A stretch of DNA of 64,000 bases from Geofilum sp964396555. GTDB lineage: Bacteria > Bacteroidota > Bacteroidia > Bacteroidales > Marinilabiliaceae. The notes under the pieces are model-generated. The model did no database searches and was not told the DNA's origin. It worked only from the letters and a program-made list of their open reading frames with translations. Made by a program: the position numbers and the translations under genes. The stretch lies in the NCBI GenBank assembly GCA_964396555.1, contig CAYNFX010000001.1, positions 1 to 64,000 of the forward strand. Reading direction: 5' to 3'. Shown here piece after piece: positions 9,251 to 17,965 of this stretch. Each line of letters begins with the position of its first letter. Position 1 is the stretch's first letter.

Positions 9251-9976
9251 ATGATGCTTAAAACCAAGGGGGTAGTTCTTACACACACGCGATACGGAGA
9301 AAGTAGTGCCATTGTTCATGTTTTTACATCCGAACTTGGAATGCAAAGTTACATGGTCAATGGGGCATTTGGTAAGTCCCGTAAGGACAAAATTATCCTT
9401 ATGCAGCCGCTGAATTTGCTTGAAATGGAGGTGTATGATCGTAAAGGGAAGGAGATACAGCGGATCAGTGAGTTCAAACTAAGCAGGGCTCTTGTAAACA
9501 TTCCCTTTTCGCAAAAGTTGCGGGCACAGGCTTTCCTGCTTACTGAGGTATTGGCAAGGGTGTTGCGTAGTGAGGGGCCAAATCTTCCTATGTTTGAATT
9601 TGTTGAAGAGGCAGTGACTCTCCTTGATTCAAATTGTAAAGGAGCAGAGAACTTTCATATCTGGTTTTTATTAAGATTGGCCAGCTTCCTAGGTTTTCAA
9701 CCACATAATAATTACGATGACGATTATAAGTGGTTTGATTTGAATGAAGGTTGCTATGTGAGCCGAGAACCTGCGCATATTCATTATCTGGATGATCAAT
9801 TGAGCTATGAATTGCACAGGATTCTGAATCTTGACAGCGATGGTCTGGCGGATATTGCTGCCAGACTGGATATTAGAAGAAGGCTTCTTGATGCCGTGAT
9901 CCGGTTCTATGAACTTCATCAACCCGGACTTGGGAAGCTAAGGTCTCTTTCTGTATTGAACGAGCTTTTTGTTTGA
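9251..9976 (+). CDS. recO: DNA repair protein RecO
   Basis: RecO helps load RecA onto SSB-coated single-stranded DNA in the RecFOR recombination pathway. This 241-aa protein begins with the typical OB-fold N-terminus (MMLKTKGVVLTHTRYGESSAIVHVFT), and a helical C-terminal region follows. The frame extends upstream to a TTG at 9209, but the double ATG at 9251/9254 fits the family start. A zinc-binding Cys cluster found in some RecO proteins is not seen, which is common in Bacteroidota. The gene stands alone between tRNA-Leu and the aminotransferase-like gene. Confidence 0.9.
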   Translation: MMLKTKGVVLTHTRYGESSAIVHVFTSELGMQSYMVNGAFGKSRKDKIILMQPLNLLEMEVYDRKGKEIQRISEFKLSRALVNIPFSQKLRAQAFLLTEVLARVLRSEGPNLPMFEFVEEAVTLLDSNCKGAENFHIWFLLRLASFLGFQPHNNYDDDYKWFDLNEGCYVSREPAHIHYLDDQLSYELHRILNLDSDGLADIAARLDIRRRLLDAVIRFYELHQPGLGKLRSLSVLNELFV

Positions 9977-10132
9977 CTTCGCAGGCTAAAAATGCCTGTT
10001 TTACCACCAGTTTAGGACTTCTTTGACCAACAGCAGGAATAATGAAGCTATCAGTGTTTTGTTAATGACAAAGGTTTTGAACTTTAACACTGTATTATAA
10101 AAATTGAGGATATATTGTACTAGTAAACGCTA

Positions 10133-11284
10133 ATGATATTGGGCATGAGTATTCAGAGACTATTTCAGGGAGATTTCGGATTTGTAGTATCATTGAGTGA
10201 AAAGGCAAGAAAGATCGGGGGTATAGACCTTGCAGGGAGTTACCTTACTGATGGGCCTTATCAGCCTTCTGCTGAACTGTTCAGGGAACTTGATGATAAC
10301 AGTTTCAGGACTCTTATTTCTCCGTATGGGCTGCCAGAGTTGAGGGAGCAGATCGCCATGCACCTGAGGTCAAATTATGAAAGGGTCTATGATCCTACTG
10401 AAGAGATTACAATAACTCATGGTCAGACTCAGGCGCTTCTTGCCTGCATGCTTGCTTTCCTTGGAGAGGATGATGAGGTTATTCTTTTTGAACCTGCAGC
10501 GGAATACTATTTACCAATTATTCAGCTTTGCAGGGCTAAGCCAGTGTATGTAACTCTCAAGGATCCAGATTCCCATATCGACTGGGACGAGTTGACTTTG
10601 GCCGTCAACTCCAATACAAGGATGATACTTATTAATACTCCACATAGTCCTAGTGGGATGCTAATGTCGGAACTTGATATGCTTAGGCTTCAAAGGCTTA
10701 TAAATGGGACCCGCATTATTGTAGTCAGCGACGAAACCTACAAGGATCTGATTTACGATACTGCTATGCACCAGAGCATTGCGATGTTTCCCAAACTTGC
10801 CGAGTGTGGAATAGTAATGAGTTCACTTAATATCGGAATGGGTTTGATGGTGCAGGCCGGCTTTTGTGCCGCTCCTGCCGAGATGATGAAAAAGATACGC
10901 AAGGTGTTGCATTTCTCTGATGGCGCACATTTTGCTCCCCTTCAAAAGGCGATGACCCATATGGTACCTGATAGGAGCAGAATAGCCGAACTGGCAACCT
11001 ATTACAGGAAGAAAAGGGAGTATTTTGTAAATGCTATAACCGAGAGGACCCGCTTCGATGCTCTGCCATCACTGGCCGGTTGTTTTGTGCTACTGGATTA
11101 TTCTCAGGTGTCAGCAGAAAGAGACATTGATTTTGCAAATATGCTGTTAGAGCAATATGGTGTAGCTGTGGCTCCTTACAGTGCTTTTTTCCACGACAAG
11201 CAAAAACGCAATTTGATCAGAGTCAATTTTGCAAGACCTAACGAAGAACTTGACAAGGCAGTTGACATACTGGGCTGCCTGTAG
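10133..11284 (+). CDS. Class I aminotransferase-like protein lacking the PLP lysine
   Basis: This 383-aa protein has the fold-type-I aminotransferase layout closest to the YbdL/kynurenine aminotransferase group. It has the early ITHGQTQALLACMLAFL helix, the SDETYKDLIYD strand (Asp200 and Tyr203, pyridine nitrogen and O3' contacts) and a C-terminal RVNFARP arginine (Arg363, substrate carboxylate). The active-site segment that normally reads SSFGKTxxxxGWKxGY reads SSLNIGMGLMVQAGF (229-243), so the Schiff-base lysine is Ile234 and the phosphate-binding Lys/Arg is gone. The N-P-x-G asparagine is Ser172 (NTPHSPSG). The ATG at 10145 is an alternative start. It may be a pseudoenzyme or do different chemistry. 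Confidence 0.8.
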   Translation: MILGMSIQRLFQGDFGFVVSLSEKARKIGGIDLAGSYLTDGPYQPSAELFRELDDNSFRTLISPYGLPELREQIAMHLRSNYERVYDPTEEITITHGQTQALLACMLAFLGEDDEVILFEPAAEYYLPIIQLCRAKPVYVTLKDPDSHIDWDELTLAVNSNTRMILINTPHSPSGMLMSELDMLRLQRLINGTRIIVVSDETYKDLIYDTAMHQSIAMFPKLAECGIVMSSLNIGMGLMVQAGFCAAPAEMMKKIRKVLHFSDGAHFAPLQKAMTHMVPDRSRIAELATYYRKKREYFVNAITERTRFDALPSLAGCFVLLDYSQVSAERDIDFANMLLEQYGVAVAPYSAFFHDKQKRNLIRVNFARPNEELDKAVDILGCL

Positions 11285-11329
11285 AGTGAAAAAAAAGACT
11301 GAATAGTTTTCAAGTAAGGGGATTTTTAA

Positions 11330-11337
11330 TATTTTTG
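11330..11337 (+). promoter_or_regulatory. Bacteroidota -7 promoter element for tRNA-Arg
   Basis: TATTTTTG matches the TAnnTTTG consensus and lies 13 bases before the mature tRNA 5' end. A TTTT about 19 bases upstream is a weak match to the -33 element. Confidence 0.6.
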
Positions 11338-11350
11338 CGGCGGAATTTAC

Positions 11351-11422
11351 GGCCTCATAGTTCAAGGGATAGAACGGAAGTTTCCTAAACTTCAGATTCA
11401 GGTTCGAGTCCTGGTGAGGCTA
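11351..11422 (+). tRNA. tRNA-Arg (anticodon CCT)
   Basis: The acceptor arms GGCCTCA and TGAGGCT pair with a G-U first pair. The anticodon stem is GAAGT/ACTTC with loop TTCCTAA, giving CCT, which reads AGG. The T-arm is TCAGG-TTCGAGT-CCTGG. CCA is not encoded. Confidence 0.93.
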
Positions 11423-11424
11423 CT

Positions 11425-11464
11425 ACAGGAGAGGTGGCTTTATGGCGCTTCTCCTGTTTTTTTT
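11425..11464 (+). terminator. Terminator after tRNA-Arg
   Basis: Arms ACAGGAGA (11425-11432) and TCTCCTGT (11450-11457) are followed by eight T's. Confidence 0.85.
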
Positions 11465-11508
11465 CAGAGTTTGCGTATATATTTGAAATAGAAATATTGC
11501 TTCATAAT

Positions 11509-11955
11509 ATGGAATGGGAACTTGGGTATTTTGCACTTTTTTTGGCATCCTTTGCTGCTGCAACTGTTATTCCCTTAAGTTCTGAAGTGTTCCTTATTGC
11601 TATGCTTGCTGCAGGTTTCAATCCTGTTCTTACACTAATATGTGCCACTGCAGGCAACTGGATGGGAGGACTTTCATCATACTGGCTTGGAAGACTAGGT
11701 AAGCTTGAATGGATTGAGAAATACTTCCGGGTTAAAAAGGAGAAGATAGAAAAGGTACAGAAAAAGATATTGGGAAAGGAGGGGTGGATAGCTCTTTTTA
11801 CCTGGCTACCAGGGATAGGTGACCCGATTGCAATAGCACTTGGTTTGATGAGAGCAAATTTCTTCAATACTGCTATTTGGATGCTAGCCGGTAAGGCTGC
11901 TCGCTATGCAGTATGGACCTACATCACTGTGGAAGGGATAAAGTTGATCAACTGA
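11509..11955 (+). CDS. YqaA/DedA-like inner membrane protein
   Basis: This 148-aa protein resembles the small YqaA branch of the SNARE-associated/DedA family. The N-terminal hydrophobic region contains ATVIPLSSEVFLIAML, and then comes GNWMGGLSSYWLGR, a re-entrant-loop-like segment. An amphipathic linker follows, then the TWLPGIGDPIAIALGLMR motif with the conserved Pro-Gly and Gly-Asp of the family, and a final membrane helix. DedA relatives take part in lipid carrier recycling at the membrane; the exact substrate here is unknown. The frame extends upstream to a GTG at 11434, but that lies inside the tRNA-Arg terminator, so the ATG at 11509 is chosen. Confidence 0.8.
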   Translation: MEWELGYFALFLASFAAATVIPLSSEVFLIAMLAAGFNPVLTLICATAGNWMGGLSSYWLGRLGKLEWIEKYFRVKKEKIEKVQKKILGKEGWIALFTWLPGIGDPIAIALGLMRANFFNTAIWMLAGKAARYAVWTYITVEGIKLIN

Positions 11956-11963
11956 ATCTGACC

Positions 11964-12073
11964 CATCGACAAGCTCAGTGCCATAATGGGGACCTAAGCC
12001 TGTCGAAGCACCAATGTGTTGGCCCCTTCTATTGGCTCAGGGCTCAGTCATAGGTTAGCGAGCTTGTCGAGGT
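11964..12073. repeat. REP-like inverted repeat between convergent genes
   Basis: The motif TCGACAAGCTC (11966-11976) has a perfect inverted copy, GAGCTTGTCGA (12060-12070). A second, near-perfect inverted copy, AGCCTGTCGAAGC, lies at about 11997-12009. This short motif family (CGACARGCTCAG) is common in extragenic palindromes of many bacteria. The element occupies the gap between two convergent stop codons and may act as a bidirectional terminator or an mRNA end stabiliser. Confidence 0.7.
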
Positions 12074-12074
12074 G

Positions 12075-12572
12075 TCAATTGAACTTCAGGTATGTCACTG
12101 GGCCATCAATAGGTGTACCAAAGACCTGCACCCAGTAAAGCCCGTCACTGCTGAGTGCAACAGCCACATGAGTAAATCCCGGGTCCATAATGTTCTTACA
12201 ATGGTTTGGACTATTCAGCCAACCTTGAATGACTTCAACTTCGTTCATCTTGCCCTTTGCAATATTCTCGCCTGCCATACGCCACTCGAATCCTGCATTT
12301 GTAACCCTTTCCGAAGGATTTGATCCGTTTGAGCCAATGTGGCTGAAAAAGTCTTCTTTCATCATATCCTCAGCATGCAGTCTGGCTGCTTGCTCAAGCT
12401 TTTCATCCCAGACGAGGGCAGGGACAGCCTTAAATCTCTCATCACCGCACTTGCAGCCTTTGGCCCTGGCATTGTTGATCTCTGTAAGTATCAGACCTTT
12501 GTCAACTGACTGGCTAAATAGAGTCCCCGCCAACACAAGAAAAGAAATAGTTGAAATTAGTCTTAGTGTCAT
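12075..12572 (-). CDS. Secreted CAP-domain (SCP/PR-1) protein
   Basis: This 165-aa protein has a signal peptide (residues 1-20, MTLRLISTISFLVLAGTLFS) and one CAP domain. Family features are visible: the first helix with the NNARAKG segment, WDEKLEQAARLHAEDM with its conserved His, FFSHIGSNGSNPSERV, the GENIAKG motif with Glu, WLNSPNHCKNIMDPGFTHVAVA, and the last strand YWVQVFGTP. The two His and two Glu of the CAP tetrad appear to be present. Bacterial CAP proteins are extracytoplasmic and mostly of unknown function. The pair Cys-Lys-Cys near residues 40-42 is unusual and could form a disulfide or bind metal. Confidence 0.9.
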   Translation of the reverse strand: MTLRLISTISFLVLAGTLFSQSVDKGLILTEINNARAKGCKCGDERFKAVPALVWDEKLEQAARLHAEDMMKEDFFSHIGSNGSNPSERVTNAGFEWRMAGENIAKGKMNEVEVIQGWLNSPNHCKNIMDPGFTHVAVALSSDGLYWVQVFGTPIDGPVTYLKFN

Positions 12573-12929
12573 AATATAAAGTCTTTCTGTTTATAAATTA
12601 GAACGATGCCCATCGCATTTTGTTGTAGATACTTTTTTTCTCTGATTCTTTCGGGTCGGAAACTTCTTGCAACTTTATGTCGAGGGCTATATCTTTAAAA
12701 GGTTGTTTTTTGCTTTGGTTTTGTTGGTTAAAAATGGCTAACTTGTAGCAATTTCTTAGACCAGTACTCGTGTGCAAATTAGACCATTTATAAATAGAGA
12801 ACTTTTTCTTTATATTATTTTTAAATAGTATTGTTAGAAGCTACATTTGCACGGAAATGCCAATTATGCTGAGTTTGCTAAAGTATAATCCCATTTAAAT
12901 AATTGGAATAATTTAAAAACAAATACTTT
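12573..12929. other. Divergent intergenic region upstream of the sdh operon
   Basis: This 357-base AT-rich region separates the divergent CAP and sdhC genes and must hold both promoters. Nothing in it reads as a protein or a known structured RNA. Confidence 0.6.
12842..12849 (+). promoter_or_regulatory. -7 promoter element for sdhCAB
   Basis: TACATTTG is an exact TAnnTTTG match and leaves a leader of about 75 bases before sdhC. The -33 position is only T-rich. Confidence 0.55.
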
Positions 12930-13625
12930 ATGAGCAGTTTTCTTAAGTCTTCCATTGGGAAGAAGCTTGTGATGAGTATCTCTGGGCTTTTTCTAATGAT
13001 GTTTCTTTTGATTCACCTAACAGTGAATGCTATGCTTTTGGTTCCCGACGGCGGGGAGGCATATAACGCTGCTGCCCATTTTATGGCTACAAATCCTTTG
13101 ATCAAGATTGTTGAACCGGTACTTGGTATTGGCTTTGTAATCCATATTATCTGGGCTGTGGTGCTTACGCTTGATAACCGTAGGGCAAGAGGTAACGTTC
13201 GTTATGCTTCTGGCAACAAAACAGTAGATGTGACCTGGGCATCAAAGAACATGTTGGTTCTTGGTATTACCATTCTTGCTTTTTTGGTTCTTCACCTTGC
13301 TAACTTCTGGGTTAAGATGAAGTTGACTGGTGATCCACTTCTGGAGCATGTTACCGTGAATATCGGAGGTGTACAAACTGAGGTTGAGAATGCCTATGCA
13401 TTGGTCAATAGTGCTTTTGGTTACCTGTGGATAGTCGTTATTTACATTGTTGCAGGAATTGGTTTGGCTTTGCACCTTTCACATGGATTCTGGTCAGCTT
13501 TCCAAACCATTGGTATGAGCAATATGATATGGCGCAAGCGCCTTACCGTTCTCGGCTATATTTATTCTTGGGTAGTCGGCTTGGGCTTCTCAGCTATAGC
13601 GCTTCTTCAATACTTGTTCTATTAA
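12930..13625 (+). CDS. sdhC: Succinate dehydrogenase/fumarate reductase cytochrome b subunit
   Basis: This 231-aa integral membrane subunit anchors succinate:quinone oxidoreductase and carries electrons to menaquinone through heme. It has five hydrophobic helices, and His residues in FLLIHLTVNA, GFVIHIIW, FLVLHLANF and ALHLSHGFWSAFQT are placed as diheme ligands of type B enzymes. The N-terminus SSFLKSSIGKKLVMSISGLFL is typical of the Bacteroidota family. It is the first gene of sdhC-sdhA-sdhB, 24 bases before sdhA. Confidence 0.95.
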   Translation: MSSFLKSSIGKKLVMSISGLFLMMFLLIHLTVNAMLLVPDGGEAYNAAAHFMATNPLIKIVEPVLGIGFVIHIIWAVVLTLDNRRARGNVRYASGNKTVDVTWASKNMLVLGITILAFLVLHLANFWVKMKLTGDPLLEHVTVNIGGVQTEVENAYALVNSAFGYLWIVVIYIVAGIGLALHLSHGFWSAFQTIGMSNMIWRKRLTVLGYIYSWVVGLGFSAIALLQYLFY

Positions 13626-13649
13626 GCTAATTTTTAATCTTCGCTGATT

Positions 13650-15590
13650 ATGGTAAAGTTAGATGCTAAAATACCTGAAGGGCCTTTGGCTCTGAAATGG
13701 ACAAATTATAAAGCCGGTCAAAAACTTGTTAATCCTGCAAACAAGAGAAAGCTGGATATCATTGTAGTAGGTACCGGACTGGCTGGGGCTTCTGCTGCAG
13801 CTTCATTTGCAGAAATGGGATTCAATGTAAAGGCTTTTACAATTCAGGATTCACCACGCCGCGCTCACTCAATTGCTGCTCAGGGTGGTATCAACGCTGC
13901 AAAGAACTATCCCAATGACGGAGACTCTGTAAGGAGACTTTTCTACGATACAATCAAAGGTGGTGATTATCGTGCCCGTGAAGCAAACGTTTATCGCCTT
14001 GCTGAAGTAAGTAATTCAATTATTGACCAATGTGTTGCACAAGGTGTACCTTTTGCCCGTGAATATGGAGGTCTGCTTGACAACCGTTCATTTGGTGGTG
14101 CTCAGGTAAGCCGTACCTTCTATGCAAAGGGACAGACAGGTCAGCAGCTTCTGCTGGGTGCTTACCAGGCTTTGATGAGACAGGTAGAGCTTAAAAAAGT
14201 AACACTTTATACCCGTAACGAACTAGTCAACATTGTGGTCGTTGACGGTAGGGCCAGAGGTATTATTACTCGAGACCTTGTTACAGGAAAGCTGCAACGT
14301 CATTTTGGTCACGCAGTAGTACTGGCTACCGGTGGTTACGGTAATGCTTTCTTTCTATCAACAAATGCAATGGGTTCAAACGGTTCTGCTGCTCTTCGTG
14401 CATATCAGAAAGGAGCTGCGTTTGCAAATCCATGCTATGCTCAGATTCACCCCACATGTATTCCGGTACATGGTGAGTTCCAAAGCAAGCTTACCCTTAT
14501 GTCTGAGTCACTTCGTAATGACGGACGTATCTGGGTACCCAAGAAGAAGGAAGACGCTGAAGCAATACGTGCCGGTAAATTGAAACCAACTCAGATAGCT
14601 GAAGAAGATCGTGACTACTACCTGGAACGCCGTTATCCTGCATTCGGTAACCTTGTTCCCCGTGACGTTGCGTCCCGTGCAGCCAAAGAACGTTGTGATG
14701 CAGGTTACGGAGTGGGTGCCACAGGACTTGCTGTGTACCTTGACTTCAAAGAATCTATCGAGCGTTTGGGTATTGACGCCATTCGTGCAAGATATGGTAA
14801 CCTCTTCCAGATGTATGAAAAGATTGTTGACGACAATCCATATGAAACCCCAATGATGATTTATCCTGCTATTCACTATACCATGGGTGGTATCTGGGTT
14901 GACTATGAATTGCAAACATCTATACCTGGTCTGTTCTGCGCAGGAGAGGCCAACTTCTCTGACCACGGTGCTAACCGCCTTGGAGCATCAGCCTTGATGC
15001 AGGGTCTGGCTGACGGATACTTTGTATTGCCTTATACAGTACAAAATTACCTGGCAGATCAAATCCGTACTCCGCGTATGACAACTAATGAGAAAGAGTT
15101 TGTCGAAGCAGAAAGGGAATCTTCTGAAAGACTTACAAAACTACTTTCTGTAAATGGTAAGCGTTCAGTTGACAGCATTCACAAGGAGCTGGGTCTTGTA
15201 ATGTGGGATTTCGTAGGTATGGCCCGCAACGCTGACGGACTTAAGAAAGCTGTTGAGAGAATCAAAGAGATCAAGAAGGAGTTTTGGACAAACGTTAGAA
15301 TCCCCGGATCAGATGAAGGTATGAACATTGAACTTGAAAAAGCCAACCGCCTGGCTGATTTTATTGAAATTGGTGAGTTGATGGCTTTGGATGCACTGCA
15401 GCGCGAAGAGTCCTGCGGAGGTCACTTCCGTGAAGAGCATCAAACTGAAGAAGGTGAGGCTTTGAGACATGATGATAAGTACGCCTATGTAGCATGCTGG
15501 GAATTTAAGGGTGACAACCAAGAACCTGAAATGCACAGGGAGGAACTTAAGTATGAAGAGATCAAGGTGGCTCAACGTAACTACAAATAG
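13650..15590 (+). CDS. sdhA: Succinate dehydrogenase/fumarate reductase flavoprotein subunit
   Basis: This 646-aa catalytic subunit interconverts succinate and fumarate on the cytoplasmic face of the membrane. It has the FAD-binding GTGLAGASAAASFAEMGF start, the covalent FAD histidine in RRAHSIAAQGGINAAKNY, the substrate-domain motifs HPTCIPVHGEF and RDVASRAAKERC, the HYTMGGIWVDYE segment and the second FAD motif GLFCAGEANFSDHGANRLGASAL. A Cys-rich ESCGGHFREEHQT lies near the C-terminus. The length and insertion pattern are those of the large type B enzyme found across Bacteroidota. It lies between sdhC and sdhB in one operon. Confidence 0.97.
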   Translation: MVKLDAKIPEGPLALKWTNYKAGQKLVNPANKRKLDIIVVGTGLAGASAAASFAEMGFNVKAFTIQDSPRRAHSIAAQGGINAAKNYPNDGDSVRRLFYDTIKGGDYRAREANVYRLAEVSNSIIDQCVAQGVPFAREYGGLLDNRSFGGAQVSRTFYAKGQTGQQLLLGAYQALMRQVELKKVTLYTRNELVNIVVVDGRARGIITRDLVTGKLQRHFGHAVVLATGGYGNAFFLSTNAMGSNGSAALRAYQKGAAFANPCYAQIHPTCIPVHGEFQSKLTLMSESLRNDGRIWVPKKKEDAEAIRAGKLKPTQIAEEDRDYYLERRYPAFGNLVPRDVASRAAKERCDAGYGVGATGLAVYLDFKESIERLGIDAIRARYGNLFQMYEKIVDDNPYETPMMIYPAIHYTMGGIWVDYELQTSIPGLFCAGEANFSDHGANRLGASALMQGLADGYFVLPYTVQNYLADQIRTPRMTTNEKEFVEAERESSERLTKLLSVNGKRSVDSIHKELGLVMWDFVGMARNADGLKKAVERIKEIKKEFWTNVRIPGSDEGMNIELEKANRLADFIEIGELMALDALQREESCGGHFREEHQTEEGEALRHDDKYAYVACWEFKGDNQEPEMHREELKYEEIKVAQRNYK

Positions 15591-15627
15591 TAGGTAAGCA
15601 AGTTCAATTTTAACTGGAGTATCGATT

Positions 15628-16383
15628 ATGGAAAAAATGATAAATATTACACTTAAAGTTTGGAAGCAAAAAAACTCCCGCGAGAAAGGGCGTTTTGAAA
15701 CCTTTAAGTTGTCAAACGTCTCAACAGACAGCTCCTTCCTTGAAATGATGGACATCCTGAATGAACAGCTTATCAATGAAGGAAAAGAACCCGTAGCATT
15801 TGACCACGACTGCCGCGAAGGTATCTGCGGTATGTGTTCACTATACATTAATGGTCACCCGCATGGACCTGATGATGGTGTTACAACCTGCCAGCTTCAC
15901 ATGCGTAAGTTTAAGGACGGTGATGTGATCACTATTGAGCCATGGCGTTCAGCTGCATTCCCGGTAATTAAGGATCTTATCGTAGACCGTTCTGCTTTTG
16001 ATAAGATCATCATGGCTGGCGGTTATGTTTCTGTTAGTACCGGAGGTGTGCCTGATGCAAACGCAATACCGATTCCAAAGGACGCAGCTGACGAAGCTAT
16101 GGATGCAGCATCTTGCATCGGTTGCGGTGCCTGTGTAGCCGCTTGTAAGAATGGTTCAGCCATGCTCTTTGTTTCTGCAAAGGTAAGCCAACTTGCATTG
16201 CTGCCTCAGGGTAAAGTAGAAGCGGCAAGAAGGGCTAAAGCTATGGTTGCTCGTATGGACGAACTTGGCTTTGGTAACTGTACTAACACTGGTGCCTGCG
16301 AAGTAGAATGCCCCAAGGGTGTTTCAATTGCCAATATTGCCCGTCTTAATCGCGAATATCTTGTAGCAAAGATCAAAGATTGA
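15628..16383 (+). CDS. sdhB: Succinate dehydrogenase/fumarate reductase iron-sulfur subunit
   Basis: This 251-aa subunit passes electrons from FAD to the membrane heme through three iron-sulfur clusters. The N-terminal ferredoxin domain has the [2Fe-2S] ligands in CREGICGMC and the downstream TTCQLHM. The C-terminal domain has CIGCGACVAACKNG and CTNTGACEVECPKG for the [4Fe-4S] and [3Fe-4S] clusters. It is the last gene of sdhCAB, 37 bases after sdhA, and is followed by a strong terminator. Confidence 0.97.
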   Translation: MEKMINITLKVWKQKNSREKGRFETFKLSNVSTDSSFLEMMDILNEQLINEGKEPVAFDHDCREGICGMCSLYINGHPHGPDDGVTTCQLHMRKFKDGDVITIEPWRSAAFPVIKDLIVDRSAFDKIIMAGGYVSVSTGGVPDANAIPIPKDAADEAMDAASCIGCGACVAACKNGSAMLFVSAKVSQLALLPQGKVEAARRAKAMVARMDELGFGNCTNTGACEVECPKGVSIANIARLNREYLVAKIKD

Positions 16384-16410
16384 TTTTGCTGTAACACCAA
16401 TACTGATGAT

Positions 16411-16444
16411 TCCCCGGCAGCTATTGCTGCCGGGGATTTTTTTC
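16411..16444 (+). terminator. Terminator of the sdhCAB operon
   Basis: A GC-rich 11-bp stem (TCCCCGGCAGC and its complement, 16411-16436) with a TATT loop is followed by a T run. Confidence 0.95.
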
Positions 16445-16592
16445 TTTATGCAGGAATATTTTACTCTGGCGTATGCCGCTTGTTTTGAAATAATTGTCCC
16501 ATGAGGAAATATTTTAGTGATATTTGCATTCAGTATTAAAACGTGTTATTTATTCTATTTTTGCTGAAGCACTAAACAGTAAGTCTGTTTAT

Positions 16593-17942
16593 ATGTCAAA
16601 TAATTCCAGTCCTGTTGAGCTGGGCTCAAAGAATATCTGGCCCTTGCTTATCCAGTATGCTGTACCTTCGGTGATCGCGATGACTTCCACATCACTGTAC
16701 AATATTACGGGTAGTATTTTTATTGGTCAGGGTGTAGGTGCTTTGGCTATTGCCGGACTAGCAGTAACCTTTCCTCTGATGAATCTTGGCGCTGCATTTG
16801 GTTCTCTAGTTGGGGTAGGTGCCTCCACTCTTATGTCGCTGCGTCTTGGGCAGAGAGATTATGAATCGGCCAATAGCATTCTGGGAAATGTATTTGTTCT
16901 AAACCTGATAATTGGCTTAGCCTATACCGTGGTGATTCTTATTTTTATGAATCCCATCCTGCACTTCTTTGGGGCCAGCGATGCTTCTCTACCCTTTGCC
17001 CGCGACTACATGGTGATAATTTCACTGGGTAATATATTCACGCACATGTTTCTTGGCCTAAATGCCTTATTAAGGGCAACAGGTAAGCCAAAGATATCAA
17101 TGTTTACCACTATCTGCTCAGTGATTATTAATATAGGCCTTACAGCGCTTTTTATCTTTGTTTTTAAGTGGGGTATAAGAGGAGCGGCACTGGCAACTGT
17201 TATTTCGCAGGTGCTTATGCTTTTATGGCAGATAGCGATTTTCAGTGATAAGAGAGAGTTTATTCACCTCCAGAGAGATACGTTCCGCCTGAAAAAGAAG
17301 ATTGTTAAAAATTCCCTTGTGATTGGACTTTCTCCGTTTCTGATGAATGCTGCAGCCTCACTTGTTGTAATCTTTGTCAACAGACAGTTGGCTGCTAATG
17401 GTGGTGATATGGCTATTGGAGCCTATGGTATTATTAACCGTTTGGTAATGCTCTTTGCCATGATCGTCATGGGACTTAACCAGGGAATGCAGCCTATTGT
17501 TGGGTACAACTATGGTGCGGGTAACATTGAAAGGGTGAAGAGTGCCTTTGGAAAAACTCTTTTACTGGCATTCTGTGTTTTGGCTCTTGGCTATATTGTA
17601 GGGAAAACTTTCCCAACACAGATTGCCGAGTTGTTTACAAATGATGAAGAGCTGATAGGGCTGGCTTCCTCAGGACTGATTATAGTGATGACCTTTTTCC
17701 CCCTTGTCAGTGTTCAGATGGTTGTATCCAACCTATTTCAGAGTATCGGAAAGTCAGGACCTGCAATATTCCTGTCGCTTACGCGTCAGGTATTGTTCCT
17801 GCTCCCATTGATGATCATCCTTCCTGATTTATACGGCGTCAATGGTGTGTGGTACAGTATGAGAACAGCTGACCTTATGTCATTTTGTGTTGCACTTACA
17901 TTACTTATCATTCAGTACCGTAGATTAGTGAGTAGCAGTTAA
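16593..17942 (+). CDS. MATE family efflux transporter
   Basis: This 449-aa protein has 12 predicted membrane helices in two repeated halves, as in multidrug and toxin extrusion antiporters that export cationic compounds using a Na+ or H+ gradient. Family features include the N-terminal PLLIQYAVPSVIAMTSTSLYNITGSIFIGQGVG, the GANALLRATGKPK-like segment (LNALLRATGKPKISM) and NQGMQPIVGYNYGAGN in the second half. The substrate cannot be read from sequence. The in-frame ATG at 16524 would add 23 residues; the start at 16593 (MSNNSSPVELGSKNIW) fits the family. The cytidylate-kinase-like gene follows 23 bases later, so the two may be cotranscribed. Confidence 0.92.
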   Translation: MSNNSSPVELGSKNIWPLLIQYAVPSVIAMTSTSLYNITGSIFIGQGVGALAIAGLAVTFPLMNLGAAFGSLVGVGASTLMSLRLGQRDYESANSILGNVFVLNLIIGLAYTVVILIFMNPILHFFGASDASLPFARDYMVIISLGNIFTHMFLGLNALLRATGKPKISMFTTICSVIINIGLTALFIFVFKWGIRGAALATVISQVLMLLWQIAIFSDKREFIHLQRDTFRLKKKIVKNSLVIGLSPFLMNAAASLVVIFVNRQLAANGGDMAIGAYGIINRLVMLFAMIVMGLNQGMQPIVGYNYGAGNIERVKSAFGKTLLLAFCVLALGYIVGKTFPTQIAELFTNDEELIGLASSGLIIVMTFFPLVSVQMVVSNLFQSIGKSGPAIFLSLTRQVLFLLPLMIILPDLYGVNGVWYSMRTADLMSFCVALTLLIIQYRRLVSSS

Positions 17943-17965
17943 GACTTGAACATAATGAATATACC

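Noticed and set aside
12573..12929. Possible small RNA in the CAP-sdhC gap
   Set aside because: T-rich stretches occur but no stable hairpin followed by a T run was found.
15309..15848. 179-codon antisense ORF across sdhA/sdhB
   Set aside because: It is a shadow of the strongly conserved sdhA and sdhB genes on the other strand.
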